Source of the DNA: Orientallactaga sibirica
Taxonomy: Eukaryota > Chordata > Mammalia > Rodentia > Dipodidae
Direction: 5' to 3'
DNA: 64,000 bases
NCBI GenBank assembly: GCA_036365145.1
Contig: JAEOAD010000029.1
Span: 21,251,001 to 21,315,000, forward strand
The notes under the pieces are model-generated. The model made no database searches, was not told the origin of the DNA, and was given only the letters and a program-made list of their open reading frames with translations. Positions 47,720 to 58,945 of this stretch are shown piece after piece (positions within the stretch are counted from its first letter, which is position 1; the number at the start of each line of letters is the position of its first letter). A program made the translations under genes and the position numbers.

Positions 47720-47928
47720 GGGCTGGAGAGATGGATTAGTGATTAAGATGCATGTCTGCAAAGCCTAAGGACCCCAGTTCAAATCTCCAGGTCCCATGTA
47801 AGCCAGATGCACATGGTAGCACATGCATCTGGAGTTCGTTTTCAGTGGCTAGAGGCCCTAGCATGCCCATTTTCACTCTCCCTCTCTCCCTCTCTGTGTC
47901 TCTAATAACTAAAAATAAAATATTTTTT
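47720..47928 (+). mobile_element. DIP-like SINE inside MaLR element
   Basis: GGGCTGGAGAGATGGATTAG head, AGCCTAAGGACCCCAG, CATCTGGAGTTCGTTTTCAG and a CT-rich end. The TSD is AAATATGTAGCATTTG at 47704 against AAATATGTAACAGTTTG at 47929. Confidence 0.94.
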
Positions 47929-48088
47929 AAATATGTAACAGTTTGATCTTACAGGATGCACTTGTTAAGAGACAATCTTAAATCTCATATGAGACTTGGA
48001 ACTCTGAAATTATCTGAAGTTGGTAAAGACTATGGGACCTTGAATTTAGACTTAAAAATATACAATGTAATATGGTTATAAATCTATT

Positions 48089-48105
48089 GGGAGCTAGAAG
48101 CAGAA
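48089..48105 (+). promoter_or_regulatory. Polypurine tract of the MaLR element
   Basis: GGGAGCTAGAAGCAGAA directly precedes the 3' LTR. The equivalent tract of the 61-63 kb element reads GGGGGCCAGGGGCGGAA. The role in plus-strand priming is inferred from position. Confidence 0.7.
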
Positions 48106-48439
48106 TGTTGTAGTCTTAATGGATGTCCCTCATTCAATGCATTAGTTTTATTCAAGCCTGTAACTTTGTGTCATTGTGGGTGCTGTATTTCTGCCATTAT
48201 GGGTATGCTGAAGTGTTCTTGCTTGCTTTTGGTGGTGGATGCTTTTCTATCTCTCTGTCTCTCTTCTCTCTCTTCCTCTCCCCCCCTCTCTCCCTGGACC
48301 TGTGAAAGGGGACCAATTTCTTCTGCGATTATAGACCTTCCCCTTGATCAGTAAGCTTCAAATAAATTCCATTCCTCCTGAAAACTATACCTGGTTTGGT
48401 ATTTCATCCTAGCAATGTGTGTAAGACTGTAATACCATG

Positions 48440-48791
48440 TGTGGTGGTTTGATTCAGGTGTCCCTCATAAACTTAGGTGGTCTGAATGCTAGGTTCCCAG
48501 CTGATGGAGATTTGGGAATTAATGCCTCCTGGAGGCAGAGTATTGTTGGGTGTGGGCTTATGGGTATTATAGCCAATTTCCCCTTGGCAGTGTTTGTCAC
48601 ACTCTCCTGATTCTGTGGTCCACTTGATGTTGGCTGGGAGGTGATGGCTATCCTCTGTACATGACATCATTTCCCCCTGCCATCATGGAGCTTACCCTTA
48701 AGTCTGTAAGCCAGAATAAACTTCTTTTTTCCCCCCACAAGCTGCTCTTGGTCCAGTTATTTCTGCCAGCAATGTGAACCTGATTGCAACA
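48440..48791 (+). mobile_element. MaLR solo LTR abutting the preceding element
   Basis: TGTGGTGGTTTGATTCAGG start, GAATGCTAGGTTCCCAGC, CCAGAATAAACTTC polyadenylation region and GATTGCAACA end. It starts directly after the CCATG that ends the previous element; the base pairs after it read CTGTG, a weak TSD match. Confidence 0.88.
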
Positions 48792-48839
48792 CTGTGCAAT
48801 GAGGACATGTTCTCACTTCACCAGCTCTGAACTAACTAA

Positions 48840-49065
48840 ATTCAATGATGCTGAAGGTTGCCTTTCTCCACGTAAGCTCTCAAATGAAATCATAGAAGCT
48901 ACTTAAAGATTGTTTGCACCCTGTGAGAAAACCCACAACAGAGTTTCCAGCTAAGCTATGCTCAGATTCCTGGCCTTTATCATGAGAAGATATAATAAAT
49001 GTGTGTTATTTGAAGCTGGTAAATTGGAAAGTCAATTGTTCCACAACTATAGATAACTAATGGTT
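48840..49065 (+). mobile_element. MLT1-like LTR, 3' part
   Basis: CACCCTGTGAGAAAACCC, CAGATTCCTGGCCTTTATC, AATAAATGTGTGTTATTTG and AACTATAGATAACTAATGG follow the MLT1 3' end. Old; the 5' limit is approximate. Confidence 0.75.
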
Positions 49066-49600
49066 GTAGATACTATGATACTTAGCTTTTTTCCCAGAAA
49101 GAAAGTGAATGGTACTCAGAAGAAAACATACAAACATTGTTACAGTCACAAAGAAAGACTAAATAAATAAGTAATATCCATTTGAGCAGTTGAAGATGTC
49201 AGATAGAAGTTAGGTCAAAAATAGACTTGTACATAATGGTTAGTATATATAAAAACAGAAGTAGCTACAAAGATTTCTCTTGCATCAGGTACTAATTGGT
49301 TCTCTACACCTCTCTTTCCCTGTCTGCTTCTGCATGCTCCACCTGCCACTCTCCTCTAGCCCATCCCCTCCCAAATGAGTGTTCTGGTGGGTTCTAAGCA
49401 GTATTTTCTTCACTAATAACTTTATTTTATATTTTGTTTCCCAAGCCCTCCTAATGTGAATATGGATCAATGATGGAATTGTTCACAGATAATCTGCAGT
49501 TTGGTAAAAGCGAGATTGAGAAGAATTTGAATCTTTTCAATAGAGAAGAAAGACAACTGGGTCCATGATTGAAATAAAGTTATTTTTTTTTAAATAGGTG
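49066..49600. other. Unique intergenic sequence
   Basis: Nothing recognised. Confidence 0.4.
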
Positions 49601-49606
49601 ACTTTT

Positions 49607-49829
49607 CCTAAAAAATTTTTTTTATTTTTATTTATTTATTAGAGACACAGAGAGGAAAGTGAGAGAGGGAGAGTGAGAATGAGCACACCAGGGCCTCTAG
49701 CCACTGCAAACGAACTCCAGAGGCGTGCGCCCCCTTGTGCATCTGGCTTACGTGGGACCTGGAGAATCAAACTGGTGTCCTTAAGCTTCGCAGGCATGTG
49801 CCTTAGCTGCTAAGCCATCTCTCTAGCCC
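49607..49829 (-). mobile_element. DIP-like SINE (short subfamily)
   Basis: A T-rich tail with TTTATTTATTTATTAGAGAC, then GCCTCTAGCCACTGCAAACG, GTGCGCCCCCTTGTGCATC and the reversed head CTAAGCCATCTCTCTAGCCC. The flanking words AAATAGGTGACTTTT (49592) and AAATGCAGTTACTTTT (49831) are an imperfect TSD. Confidence 0.92.
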
Positions 49830-49872
49830 GAAATGCAGTTACTTTTGCTTATCCATGAAATAGATTGGCTAG

Positions 49873-49876
<4 letters not shown>

Positions 49877-49912
<36 letters not shown>
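49877..49912. repeat. (GT)n microsatellite
   Basis: About 17 perfect GT units. Confidence 0.95.
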
Positions 49913-49914
<2 letters not shown>

Positions 49915-50684
49915 GTAAACACAGAGTGTCCTTTTATATCTTCGTTTCCTTGGTAAAGGAATTTAATAATAAACTCAAAAAGAAACTTGGGGACACTTAT
50001 CAGGGATAAACAGCGAAAACAACAGGCCAAGAAAACTGGAGATACCAGCAGCTACCGGGAGGAGAGGTATGGAAAGAAGCCAAAGAAAGCAGGACACTGT
50101 GGGCACATTGAGGAACCAGGACCTGCTATCTTTGATCCTTATAGTTTTTCTTCAAGGAGCGCTGTGTTGACTGTTTCTCAGTGATGTGGACTTTTGGCAT
50201 AAGGACTGTGCTCCACCATGTTGGGACAAACAGGAAGTAGTTAGCCTTAACTTACTTAGTTTAGCCTCGTAGTCAGTTTAGAGTTGCTCTGGCTGATCTA
50301 GAACTCTTTGTCTTAGAAAGGGACATACAGTAAGTAACTGCATTTATTATCAGTTTAAATGCCCCCTAATCCATTCATCTTTAAATTTACAACTACTTAC
50401 AAAAGACTTGTGAGTCTATCACATACTCAAAGGCTTGTGCCAGTTTTTTTTTTTTTTTTTTTTTATCCAACCATGAACTTGGAAAATAGACTTTTAGTAT
50501 ACTATTTGAAATCTACTTCATTTTTATCATGTATTAACTTCCTAGTATGTAGGGTATCACAGAGAATAGATGTTGACATAAGTCTCCAAGGAAGCTGACA
50601 CATTAATACTCTGTGTTTCAAGGAGTTCCTGGGAAGTAAATGAATAAAAATGCCCCTTTATTCCTTTTCTCCTTGACTAGCATT

Positions 50685-50731
<47 letters not shown>

Positions 50732-51150
50732 ACAAGGGTTGCAGCTACTCCTCCAAAATGAGTTAATTTGTTGACTTTTCTTCTCTGGAGAAAAGGACTG
50801 AGGAGGCTGAAGGTAGGAGGGTTCTTCTCAACATGAATTAGACACAAACTAGAAAAAAATAGGAAGATAAAAAGCTTATGCCTTGAAACATAAACAGGAA
50901 CATTGCTTCTGACGGTGTTAAGGAAAGCATGCTTAGTAGAATAATCAGACATATGGAACTTCATGTCAGTTCAATTTCCACCATATATTTTTAAGTTTTA
51001 CTTTCCTCATATCTTTTAGTGAGTAAAGCATTTTCCAAAGTCTGAGCTAAAAGTCAAAAGGGTTAGACTTACAAAGGACACAGGGCTTTTGCCAAGGAGG
51101 TTGGTTTTTCAAAGACTGGTTCAATTTCCAACACACTTTGTCTTCAAAGC
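49913..51150. other. Unique sequence with (GT)n
   Basis: No gene or interspersed repeat recognised. A T18 run lies near 50445-50464 and a (TG)n array at 50687-50729. A basic 65-codon frame at 49987-50184 is not a known protein. Confidence 0.4.
50687..50729. repeat. (TG)n microsatellite
   Basis: About 21 perfect TG units. Confidence 0.96.
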
Positions 51151-51154
51151 ATAG

Positions 51155-51360
51155 AATCCAAAGGACCCAAGTTTGTAGAGCTGTGATCTCTACTGTGATA
51201 TTGATTGGCAATGTGGCCTGGGGCCAAATGTTGAACCTCCTTTGGTTTCTTCTCCTTCTTATCTGTGAAATGGAGATGAAATTCTGAGCCTCAAAGTGAC
51301 TTAGTGGGAATTAAATAATAGCTTCAAGCTCTTTGAAAGGGTGAAGTGATAAGTGTTTCC
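51155..51360 (+). mobile_element. MIR SINE
   Basis: The MIR core order is clear: TGTGGCCTGGGGCCAAATG, TTATCTGTGAAATGGAGATG, GAGCCTCAAAGTGACTTAG and GAATTAAATAATAGC. This mammal-wide SINE is ancient. Confidence 0.85.
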
Positions 51361-51649
51361 TTTTAACTTCTATCAGATATTATATAATTTTCCATTTAAG
51401 TGAGAATTAACTTCCAACGTATAATACTCCACTTCTGACCTAATCAACTTTTGATTGGTGTTTCTAAAATATCAATTCTGGTTTGGAGACAGCAAATCTA
51501 CTGAGAGAAGCTCACATCCAGACTAAGCTAGAGGAAAGCCTTACTAATCTTATAGTTACTACGAGAATCTTGTACACCCAAGTAGATGGTATATAGTTTG
51601 ATTGAGATTTTATATACTCTCCCCTTTATCCTTTATCTATTTTTTGCAT

Positions 51650-51988
51650 GTGCATATGGTATGTGTGCATGTGTGTACATGTGTGTGTGGAGCTACATGC
51701 GTGTATATGTGTTCACGTATGTACATATGGAGGCCAGAGATAAATGTCTTCTTCAGTTTCACTGTACCTCAAATGTTTGAGACAGAATCTCTTGCTGAAC
51801 TTAGAGCTCACTGATTTGACCAGACAAGCTAGAATTGAGCCTCAGGTATTCCAGTCTCCACCTCTGTAGTACTGGAATCACAGGTACCATTACTATGCCT
51901 GGCATGTTAGACAGGTGCTGAGGATCCAAACTCAGGTTCTTATGCTTGTGCATCAAATCCTTATCCACTGAACTATGTCTCCATCCCT
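51650..51988 (-). mobile_element. B3-like SINE
   Basis: A TG-rich tail, ATATGGAGGCCAGAGATAA, TTTGAGACAGAATCTCTTGC, GAATCACAGGTACCATTAC, AAACTCAGGTTCTTATGC and CTGAACTATGTCTCCATCCC follow B3 in antisense over its full length. Confidence 0.85.
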
Positions 51989-52136
51989 TCCTTTATCCTT
52001 TGCCTTTAAGCAGATAAAAAAATGTTCACCCTAATTTTTCAATTAATAACATAAAAGAAGAGTGTCTATGTCTTATATTAGCATTTTCTGTTCAAATAAT
52101 TGTTTATAATGTTGAGTATTTTTTTTCCCATGAGGC

Positions 52137-52139
<3 letters not shown>

Positions 52140-52168
<29 letters not shown>

Positions 52169-52401
52169 GGTGAGACACAGACAGAGAGGGGGAGACAGAT
52201 AGAGAATGGATGTATGGGCATGCCAGCTGCCTCTCAGCAGCTGTGAATGAACTCCATATGTATGTGCCACCTTGTGGGCAAGTGCGGCATTGCGCCCTTG
52301 TGTCACTTTGCATCTGGCTAAATGTGGGACCTGGAGAACTGAACGGGCATTCTTAGGCTTAGCAGGCAGACACCTTAACCACTGAGCCATTGCTCTAGCC
52401 C
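52140..52401 (-). mobile_element. DIP-like SINE (long subfamily)
   Basis: A T28 run, GAGACACAGACAGAGAGGG, the long-subfamily segment CAAGTGCGGCATTGCGCCC with GTGTCACTTTGCATCTGG, and the reversed head GAGCCATTGCTCTAGCCC. Confidence 0.92.
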
Positions 52402-52723
52402 CAAAACAAATTCTTTAAAGACCAGAAAGCAATTCACAGGTAAATTTCCAAAGGATTGAGACAGACTAAGGTAAAGTTCTGACCTGTGTTATTTATTAAC
52501 TAAATCAAGCTTTTAGGCTCAGAAATGAAACTTAACTTGTGCTTAAGTCTTAGATATGTATGTTTCCAGCGGCATATTTTTGAGCAAATGAAACTGCCGT
52601 ATTTCTACTTTCCTGACACAGTGTGTGCTTCATTGACTACCCTATCTGAAGCATCTAACACATAGTTTGGTCTTGATACATCCTGGAAGAATTATGCAAA
52701 TTAATAATTACTAGGTGTGATTT

Positions 52724-52907
52724 TTTAAAAATTTTCATTTGTTTATTTAATTAGTGAGAGAGGGAAACCAGGACCTCTAGACACTGCGCACAAACTCCAG
52801 ATGCATGTGCCACCTCGTGCACCTGGCTTATGGGGGAACTGGGGATTGAATCCAGGTCCTTAGGCTTTGCAGGCAAGTGCCTTAACCACTAATTCATCAC
52901 TTCAGCC
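52724..52907 (-). mobile_element. DIP-like SINE (short subfamily)
   Basis: A perfect 13-bp target duplication CTAGGTGTGATTT lies at 52711-52723 and 52908-52920. The internal body lacks part of the GA-rich segment. Confidence 0.96.
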
Positions 52908-52920
52908 CTAGGTGTGATTT

Positions 52921-53654
52921 GTGCATCCCAATACATGCAAGCTAGAGTAATCTCACACAGAAGGTCAGCAAACAAAGGTCAGTTTTCCAAAATACCAAGT
53001 GCCTTCACTATTCTAAGGATTTTCTTCACTGGGATTAAGAAAGAAGTATAGCAACATATGTAAAATGCTACTGAAGGAATCATGCCCACTTGGAGAATAC
53101 CACAGTGGTTTCCTTCAAGCAAATTTTCCCAGAGAAGTAAAAATCTCTTCTTGCATAAGAAGAATTACTTATTATACTGAACTTCACATAAAGCTTAACT
53201 CTTTGTCATGGCTTCTCAGAGCCTTCTGCTGGCTTATTTAGATGTTGTAGAAGTGTGTATGTGCCTCCAACATTGATATAATATACCATGCATTCAAATT
53301 ATATTTCCTGCAGGGACTACAGCTTTCAGCCTAAGCTTGAATAATGAACTAGATTAGCAAAAGCCGAAGTCACAGTATTGTGACTGGTATAAAAAATTAA
53401 CTTTAATCCTAAACTTGTTTTATAGCAAGAATTGGCAATGGCATTTGGTTTTCTCTAATCTACTTTTTAATCCCTGGCCGAATTTTATATTTTACTAATT
53501 GACAAATATTACAGCAAATAGAAACAATGATTTGTTACCAATTGTATCTTTTTGTATCTATAATGGCTTCAAGAAATAATGGCTTCAAAATACACATGCA
53601 CAATTTTTTTTAAAAAAGAGATTTAACATACTAGTAGGATCTGCTTACACAAAG
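52921..53654. other. Unique intergenic sequence
   Basis: Nothing recognised. Confidence 0.4.
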
Positions 53655-53800
53655 AGCAGTTTCCTCAGGAGTCCGATCTAGGTTTAAGGCTTGTGTTGCC
53701 ATTAACTGGAGACCTTTGGAGAATTCATTACCCTTCTTTGAGTTTTGGATCACAAAAAATGAAAGACTTCCTCTGTGATCTGTAAGCTCAGTACAATATT
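53655..53800 (+). mobile_element. MIR SINE
   Basis: GAGTCCGATCTAGGTTTAAGG, GTTGCCATTAACTGGAGACC, CATTACCCTTCTTTGAG and a GATCTGTAAGCTCAG end keep the MIR order. Confidence 0.7.
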
Positions 53801-54231
53801 GCTGATTCTTTTCCTTCCTCTAAGCCTACTAAACTCCCTGAGCAGACATTTGCTTTTTCTATAAAAATAGTCCCGAGAAATGTGCACCCCATCTCCATGC
53901 AGCCTCCCTGAGGTAACAACATTGGAGGCAGTGTTCATGCTGTCTGACCTGAAGATCAGGTGACAAGACAGTGGATACCAAAGAAAGAAAACCAAAATTG
54001 TGTGTGAGACATGGCCAGCAAAGAAAGGTCCTGTCCTGGCACTATAGAGTGATGGTTACAGGTGAGGGGCAAAGACCTTCTAAGCAATTATTCACACAGC
54101 TCCGTGCCTGCTGCGGAGGAAGTTTCTGCAGAATCAGGACTGTAGAGAGTATAGACAACACTGGGATTCAGATATCTGCCATCACCAGCTATGTTACCCA
54201 TCTGAACAGAGAGCAGAAGATGTAAACCTGA
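53801..54231. other. Unique intergenic sequence
   Basis: An 84-codon plus frame at 53971-54225 has no recognisable domain. Nothing else is visible. Confidence 0.4.
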
Positions 54232-54247
54232 GTTCCCACCCATTTCT

Positions 54248-54434
54248 TTCTTTTTTCTTTTCTTTTTTTTTTTTTTTTTTTTTTTTTTTTGGTTTTTCAA
54301 GGTAGGGTCTCACTTTAGCTCAGGCTTACCTGAAATTCACTATGTAGTCTCAGGGTGGCCTCGAACTCACAGCGATCCTCCTACCTCTGCCTCCCCAGTG
54401 CTGGGATTAAAGGCGTGTGCCACCACGCCCGGTG
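54248..54434 (-). mobile_element. B1-type SINE
   Basis: A perfect 16-bp target duplication GTTCCCACCCATTTCT lies at 54232-54247 and 54435-54450. A long T tail, GGTAGGGTCTCACTTTAGC, GGCCTCGAACTCACAGCG, and the reversed head GCCACCACGCCCGG are intact. It is among the best-preserved B1 copies here. Confidence 0.97.
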
Positions 54435-54450
54435 GTTCCCACCCATTTCT

Positions 54451-55377
54451 ACACAACACACAGCCTACAGTAAGTAGATGGAACAGTACAGTTGCATCTA
54501 GCATCAGTGGACAGTACCAACTATAACAATCATTCACAGACTATACAGGAAGAGTTTGGGCAGCACTGATTGAATTGAAGAGGAACCCTTTTGTTCTATA
54601 ATACTGAATAATTTTTGACCCAAAAGGTATTAAACCATTTTGGTGGAGATGTGAAAAGGAAGGGATATTCTGACACCTTAAGTGTTAAATTTCCATGAAT
54701 GGTATGATAATAGTATTTTAGTACATTTTAATACATACAGTATATATATCATGTTCCTAAATGCACAAGGCCTAAATCAAGGAATTAAGGAAATAAAAAT
54801 CCTTTGTAAAATCCTAATAATGGCTCTGATGAGGCCCTGGTGAATTCCAAATAGGCCATTCTGAAGAAGCCTGCCACACAATGTGAGCTTTCTCTAGAGT
54901 AAAGAAAATTTGTTTTCATATTTTCAGATCTTGATTTCTTCTAAAGATATCTATTATATAACACTTACATGCCTTATAAACTATTTCTTCAAATGCTTTA
55001 GGCTGTACCCTCAACAACTTCAAAATAGGCCATTGTACAGGTATAAATAATACCGTGGTTTATTCATATATTTACTTTGTGACATAAATCATGCTAGAAA
55101 TTATATGTCTTATTATCAAACACTATTTACTTCTTTAATTTGTTTCAGGATAATCTTAGATCCACCTACGCACACAATAATTCAGGTAACTATAAGTCAC
55201 ATGTTACTGAATTTGAATTTCTCATGGAATATAAACCCCAGAGTTTCCAGTATGATTGTCATAACATCATAGCACAGAGCAGATCCGTGGATATCAGTTC
55301 ATTTTACACAGCAGTGGAATAAGTAAGCTGACATAATACAGAGTGTAAGAATATATAAGTAAATATTATCCAAGACA
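54451..55377. other. Unique intergenic sequence
   Basis: No repeat recognised. A possible 37-bp exon-like segment with matching splice sites lies at 55149-55185 (see findings). Confidence 0.35.
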
Positions 55378-55387
55378 AGAGATGGAT

Positions 55388-56386
55388 AGCTCATTGCAGA
55401 CCTACAAGGTTTCCCAAAAGAAGACAGATTTCTGTCAGAGTACTTGATGACCCACCAAAGGTTAATGGTAAGACTCTACTGCTGAAGACACCATATGCTG
55501 TTCGGATGGAACATGGAGAGACCTGGCTGGAATCTGGAAGAGAGTCAGTCTCCAGACACTTAGCTTGTCTAGTGCCAGAAGGCAGTACATAAATGACTGG
55601 GGGAAAATAACCAACATCTGGCTAAGCAACTCGTGGCCTAAACTACTCAGCAGCAAACAACCTGACGTGATGCTCAGACAAGTGCAGTAGTGGTGCACAG
55701 CCATGGTGGGTTACCAACTGCTCTAGATTTAGCTAACGGATCTGCTTAGTGGAATGGAACCCATACCTGGAAATGGGAAACAAGTCAGAACCATATCCAA
55801 AAATGAGCCCACTCTCCAATATCAAGCTCCCACCAATCGTGGGCTACAATTAAATTTTCTCTAAAATAATAAAGGTTATCCATGTATCTTGCACTGACCT
55901 CACTCTCCAGTAGAGAATCTGCTTCTCTCTTTCATGTGGACACAGAACCTGAAGAGAGAATCAGCCCATTGCACCTCACCAGGGCCCCAGCTGAAGCCAT
56001 AGAGTTATAGGGGAAATGAGCAAGAGTGCTGCTTTATTGGTGAACCTGGTGCCAGCACAAGGGCAAAGGAGAGACACAAAGAACACTCAATCCCTACCAA
56101 ATCAGATATCCAGAGACATAGAGACTCACAAAGCATTGTCACTGAAATAGACCTAAAATGAACCCAACATGGCTCATGGAAATTTGCAGGAGAGGGGGCA
56201 GAAAGATTGTCAGAGCCATGAGTTGGATCATTATACACAGAGTCATTGCCTCTCCTGCATAACTGATGTCTACCTCCATAAGGCAAGACCCACATTACCC
56301 ATGGGTGGAGGACAGGGAGAAGGCTAATGATGGTACCATTATTGTTGTATATACACTATATATATAAGTAATAAAAATATTTTAAA
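55388..56386 (+). mobile_element. 5'-truncated L1: 3' UTR
   Basis: Collinear with 43075-44089 (CCTACAAGGTTTCCCAAAA, ACAGATTTCTGTCAGAG, GAGACCTGGCTGGAATCTGG, AGCCATGGTGGGTTACC, CCAGGGCCCCAGCTGAAGCC). The TSD AAGAGATGGA lies exactly at 55378-55387 and 56387-56396. No coding sequence remains. Confidence 0.94.
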
Positions 56387-56396
56387 AAGAGATGGA

Positions 56397-57390
56397 CAAA
56401 AGGTGAGTGATAGATTGGTCAAATGTAACAGCTATTCTGCCTGTTCAGAGCTTCATAGGGCAAACGTGTCATGAAAAGAATCAGTGGAACTCAAAGCCTA
56501 AGCATATGAACTCTGCTGACTGTGGATTCAATCCTGTCTGAGAATAATTATTTCAGTACGTGTGAGTGTAAGTGTGTGTGTGTGTGTGTGTAGTTTAGAA
56601 GATAAATTCAGGTGTTGGTCCTTGCCTTTATCTTATTTGAAGCTATTTCTCATAGTACACTGCTGTGTTTACCAGACTAGCACCTGTCTCTGCTCTTATT
56701 CACAAGGTAAGCATCTTTCTTTGAAGCAAAGAAGGGATGGAAGACCATGTTAACTCAGTGCAGATATTCCCAGGGGAGTATGGAAGCAATCAGTCATGTG
56801 CCAGCATCAGAAGCAAAATGCTAGTGGGGAGGATATCACCAGTGGGCTAGGACTGGCTTATCTCCTAGCAGAGGAGATTCTGGCTTATTCAGTCAAGACT
56901 TTCTTTTTGCAGGGAGCAGATAGCCACTCAGACAAACTTAAGGACAAGTGTGAACATACTGATAGCTATGAGGGTTTCCCAAAGAACTTGAAGGAAGCAC
57001 CACCAGAGTTCATCAGATGAAGTAAATACAACTATATAGAGAACGGTTTTCCTCCATAATTTTTATCGCCATCAGTGTTCTTTGCTTTTTCTTTCTCTGA
57101 AATCTGGCCATGTCTGCTTCACTAAGAGTACAGTGAAAAAGGGCACCAACTCACTGCTTCCCACCCACTTTTACCTCCAGATCTACTAATGCACCAGAAC
57201 CCCAGTATTAATCAGCTTATCATGAGTATGACCTGAAGCCCTGATTTAGTTCCCTTTGTAGAAACCTATGAAGTCACAATGAATACATGTGAATATATGA
57301 ATACATGACTTGGAGTAAAAGAATAGTCCTTAGAAATGAGATTGTGCATAGGTTCTGGCTGGTAATTCCCAGGCCAGAATTGGGTTGCTT
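56397..57390. other. Unique intergenic sequence
   Basis: Nothing recognised apart from a short (GT)n near 56573-56591. The 74-codon plus frame at 56796-57020 has no known domain. Confidence 0.4.
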
Positions 57391-57615
57391 CCCGCACCCC
57401 CCCACAAAGTGAGCTATTGGTCAGGGAGACATCAGGTCCCCAAAATAATACAGGCCATTGCCAACACAGTTGGTTACATGCAAAATCTAAAAGGTATGTC
57501 CCTGTTTCTGTAGAATCCACAGCCTATGGCCACATGATATCAAGTGACCATGCCAAAACTGAGAGGGAATCCAGTTCCCTCCTGGCTAGTCCTCAGGAAA
57601 CAGACCTGAGCTGCC
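57391..57615 (+). mobile_element. Possible diverged L1 3' UTR piece
   Basis: CACAAAGTGAGCTATTGGTC and AGGGAGACATCAGG resemble the L1 3' UTR word CACAATGAGCTATTGATC and following bases. The remainder matches poorly. Confidence 0.3.
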
Positions 57616-57618
57616 CAA

Positions 57619-58125
57619 TGTAACAAAGGCCCTTGGGCTACAGAGGTTGTAACTAGCCTAGATCCTGGAGGCTGGTAAAGTGGGACTGCTCCCTCTTTGT
57701 GAGGTCACAGCATGCCTCACCCCCCAACAACCTTGCCCAGAGATACTTGGTGAGCAGGTCCACTTGCTCCTCAGGCCCACGGGCATTCTGATAGCCTTAG
57801 GTTTTGTTTTCCCTGGCCCCATGACCTTGTGACCAGTTGCCCTAGAAAGCCCTTATATGGCAACATCTACAGCCCTCCTCTTTGTGACTCATGTCACATA
57901 GCCTTCCCGCCACTGCTTAGACTATGTGACGCTTCCCCGCCCAGTCCCTATAAGCTAAGATGACATCAACAAGCAACCTTTAAGCCAACCAATCCCCTTG
58001 AGACCTGTGACCCTTCCAGCTTACAACTGCTTCTAAGCCCATTTCCCTGTTGAGTAAAGGGGCTGCTCTCTGAAGCTACCTCCCGGGTGTTTCTTCACAT
58101 CACACTCATGGCTACTTGAGACTAC
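57619..58125 (+). mobile_element. LTR-like block, class uncertain
   Basis: GC-richer than its surroundings. It may start TGTAACAAAGG. A TATA-like CCCTATAAGC lies near 57947, an AGTAAA polyadenylation-like signal near 58054, and a U5-like segment CTGCTCTCTGAAGCTACC follows. The arrangement suggests a solo LTR of a class I or II endogenous retrovirus. No coding region is attached and I found no TSD. Confidence 0.5.
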
Positions 58126-58740
58126 TCCACAGGTGCCTGGACACCTCTGGGGAGCCAGTGGGCAACAACAGCCTCTTGGGCAACCAGGGAACCACAATAG
58201 TGGAAGGAGCATAAAGTTGCTGGGAACATCGCATCTGTAATCAGGAAGCAGAGGGATGAATGTTGATTCTCAGCTGGCTTTCTTCCCCTTTTCAGTTCTA
58301 ACTCCAGCCCATGGAATGGTGCTGTGTACATTTGGGGTGTGTCTTCCTACCTTTATTAATGCAGTCTAGAAACTGTCTAAGGCATTCACAGAGGCTTGTT
58401 ACCAGGGTAATTCTAGGTATTGTTGAGTTGACAGTATTAGTCACCAGACCTGCTTTCATTTATTTAAGCTACTACCTTTGGCATCCCTCACATGATGGGT
58501 TTTGAGAATACTTTTTTTTTTTTTCTTGCTCTCTTCAAAAAGCTCTTTGACATGCATTGGGCATCCTGTGGATGGTTCATGTCTTCTATGACTTGCTTTT
58601 GATTCCAGATGTGCCTAACATGAACAAGTCTGTGGAGAATTTTTTTTTTTTTTAATGTAGAAGATACCTTTTGGAAAAATTGAATCACATTAATCACATT
58701 CCCATGTGATATGTGCCATCATTACAAATAAATTAAATGG
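58126..58740. other. Unique intergenic sequence
   Basis: Nothing recognised. Two T runs lie near 58511 and 58640. Confidence 0.4.
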
Positions 58741-58945
58741 GGGCTGGAAAGATGGTTTAGTGGTTGAGGCATGTGCTTACAAAGCCTAAGGACCCAGGTT
58801 CAATTCCCTAGTGCCCACATAAAGCCAGATGGCCAAGGTAGTACATGCATCTGGTGTTGCTCTGGAGAGGTTACAGGCCCTGCTGCACCCATTCTCTTTA
58901 TCTGTCTCTCCCTGTTAAATAAAAAATTAAATATATATTTTTTAA
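58741..58945 (+). mobile_element. DIP-like SINE
   Basis: GGGGCTGGAAAGATGGTTTAG head, AAAGCCTAAGGACCCAGG, GCATCTGGTGTTGCTCTGG and a CT-rich then A-rich end. The TSD is ACAAATAAATTAAATG before and ACAAATAAAAATG after. Confidence 0.9.

Larger units (their letters stand above)
46315..48434 (+). mobile_element. MaLR-type LTR element: LTR-PBS-internal-PPT-LTR
   Basis: The 5' LTR is 46315-46683 (TGTGGTAGTATG start, AATAAA at 46604). A primer-binding site lies at 46688-46705, an internal region of ~1.4 kb without coding potential follows, then a purine tract at 48089-48105 and a 3' LTR at 48106-48434. The 5-bp flanks are TCATG (46310) and CCATG (48435), one mismatch. A DIP-like SINE at 47720-47928 is nested. 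The internal part is collinear with the reverse complement of 61441-62656. No gag, pol or env was recognised, as expected for a non-autonomous MaLR. Confidence 0.88.

Noticed and set aside
49861..50730. Regular (GT)n arrays as CRISPR-like or satellite structure
   Set aside because: They are ordinary dinucleotide microsatellites without spacers.
52073..52390. 105-codon minus-strand ORF reading MAQWLRCLPAKP
   Set aside because: It is the tRNA-derived head and body of a DIP-like SINE, a standard false ORF.
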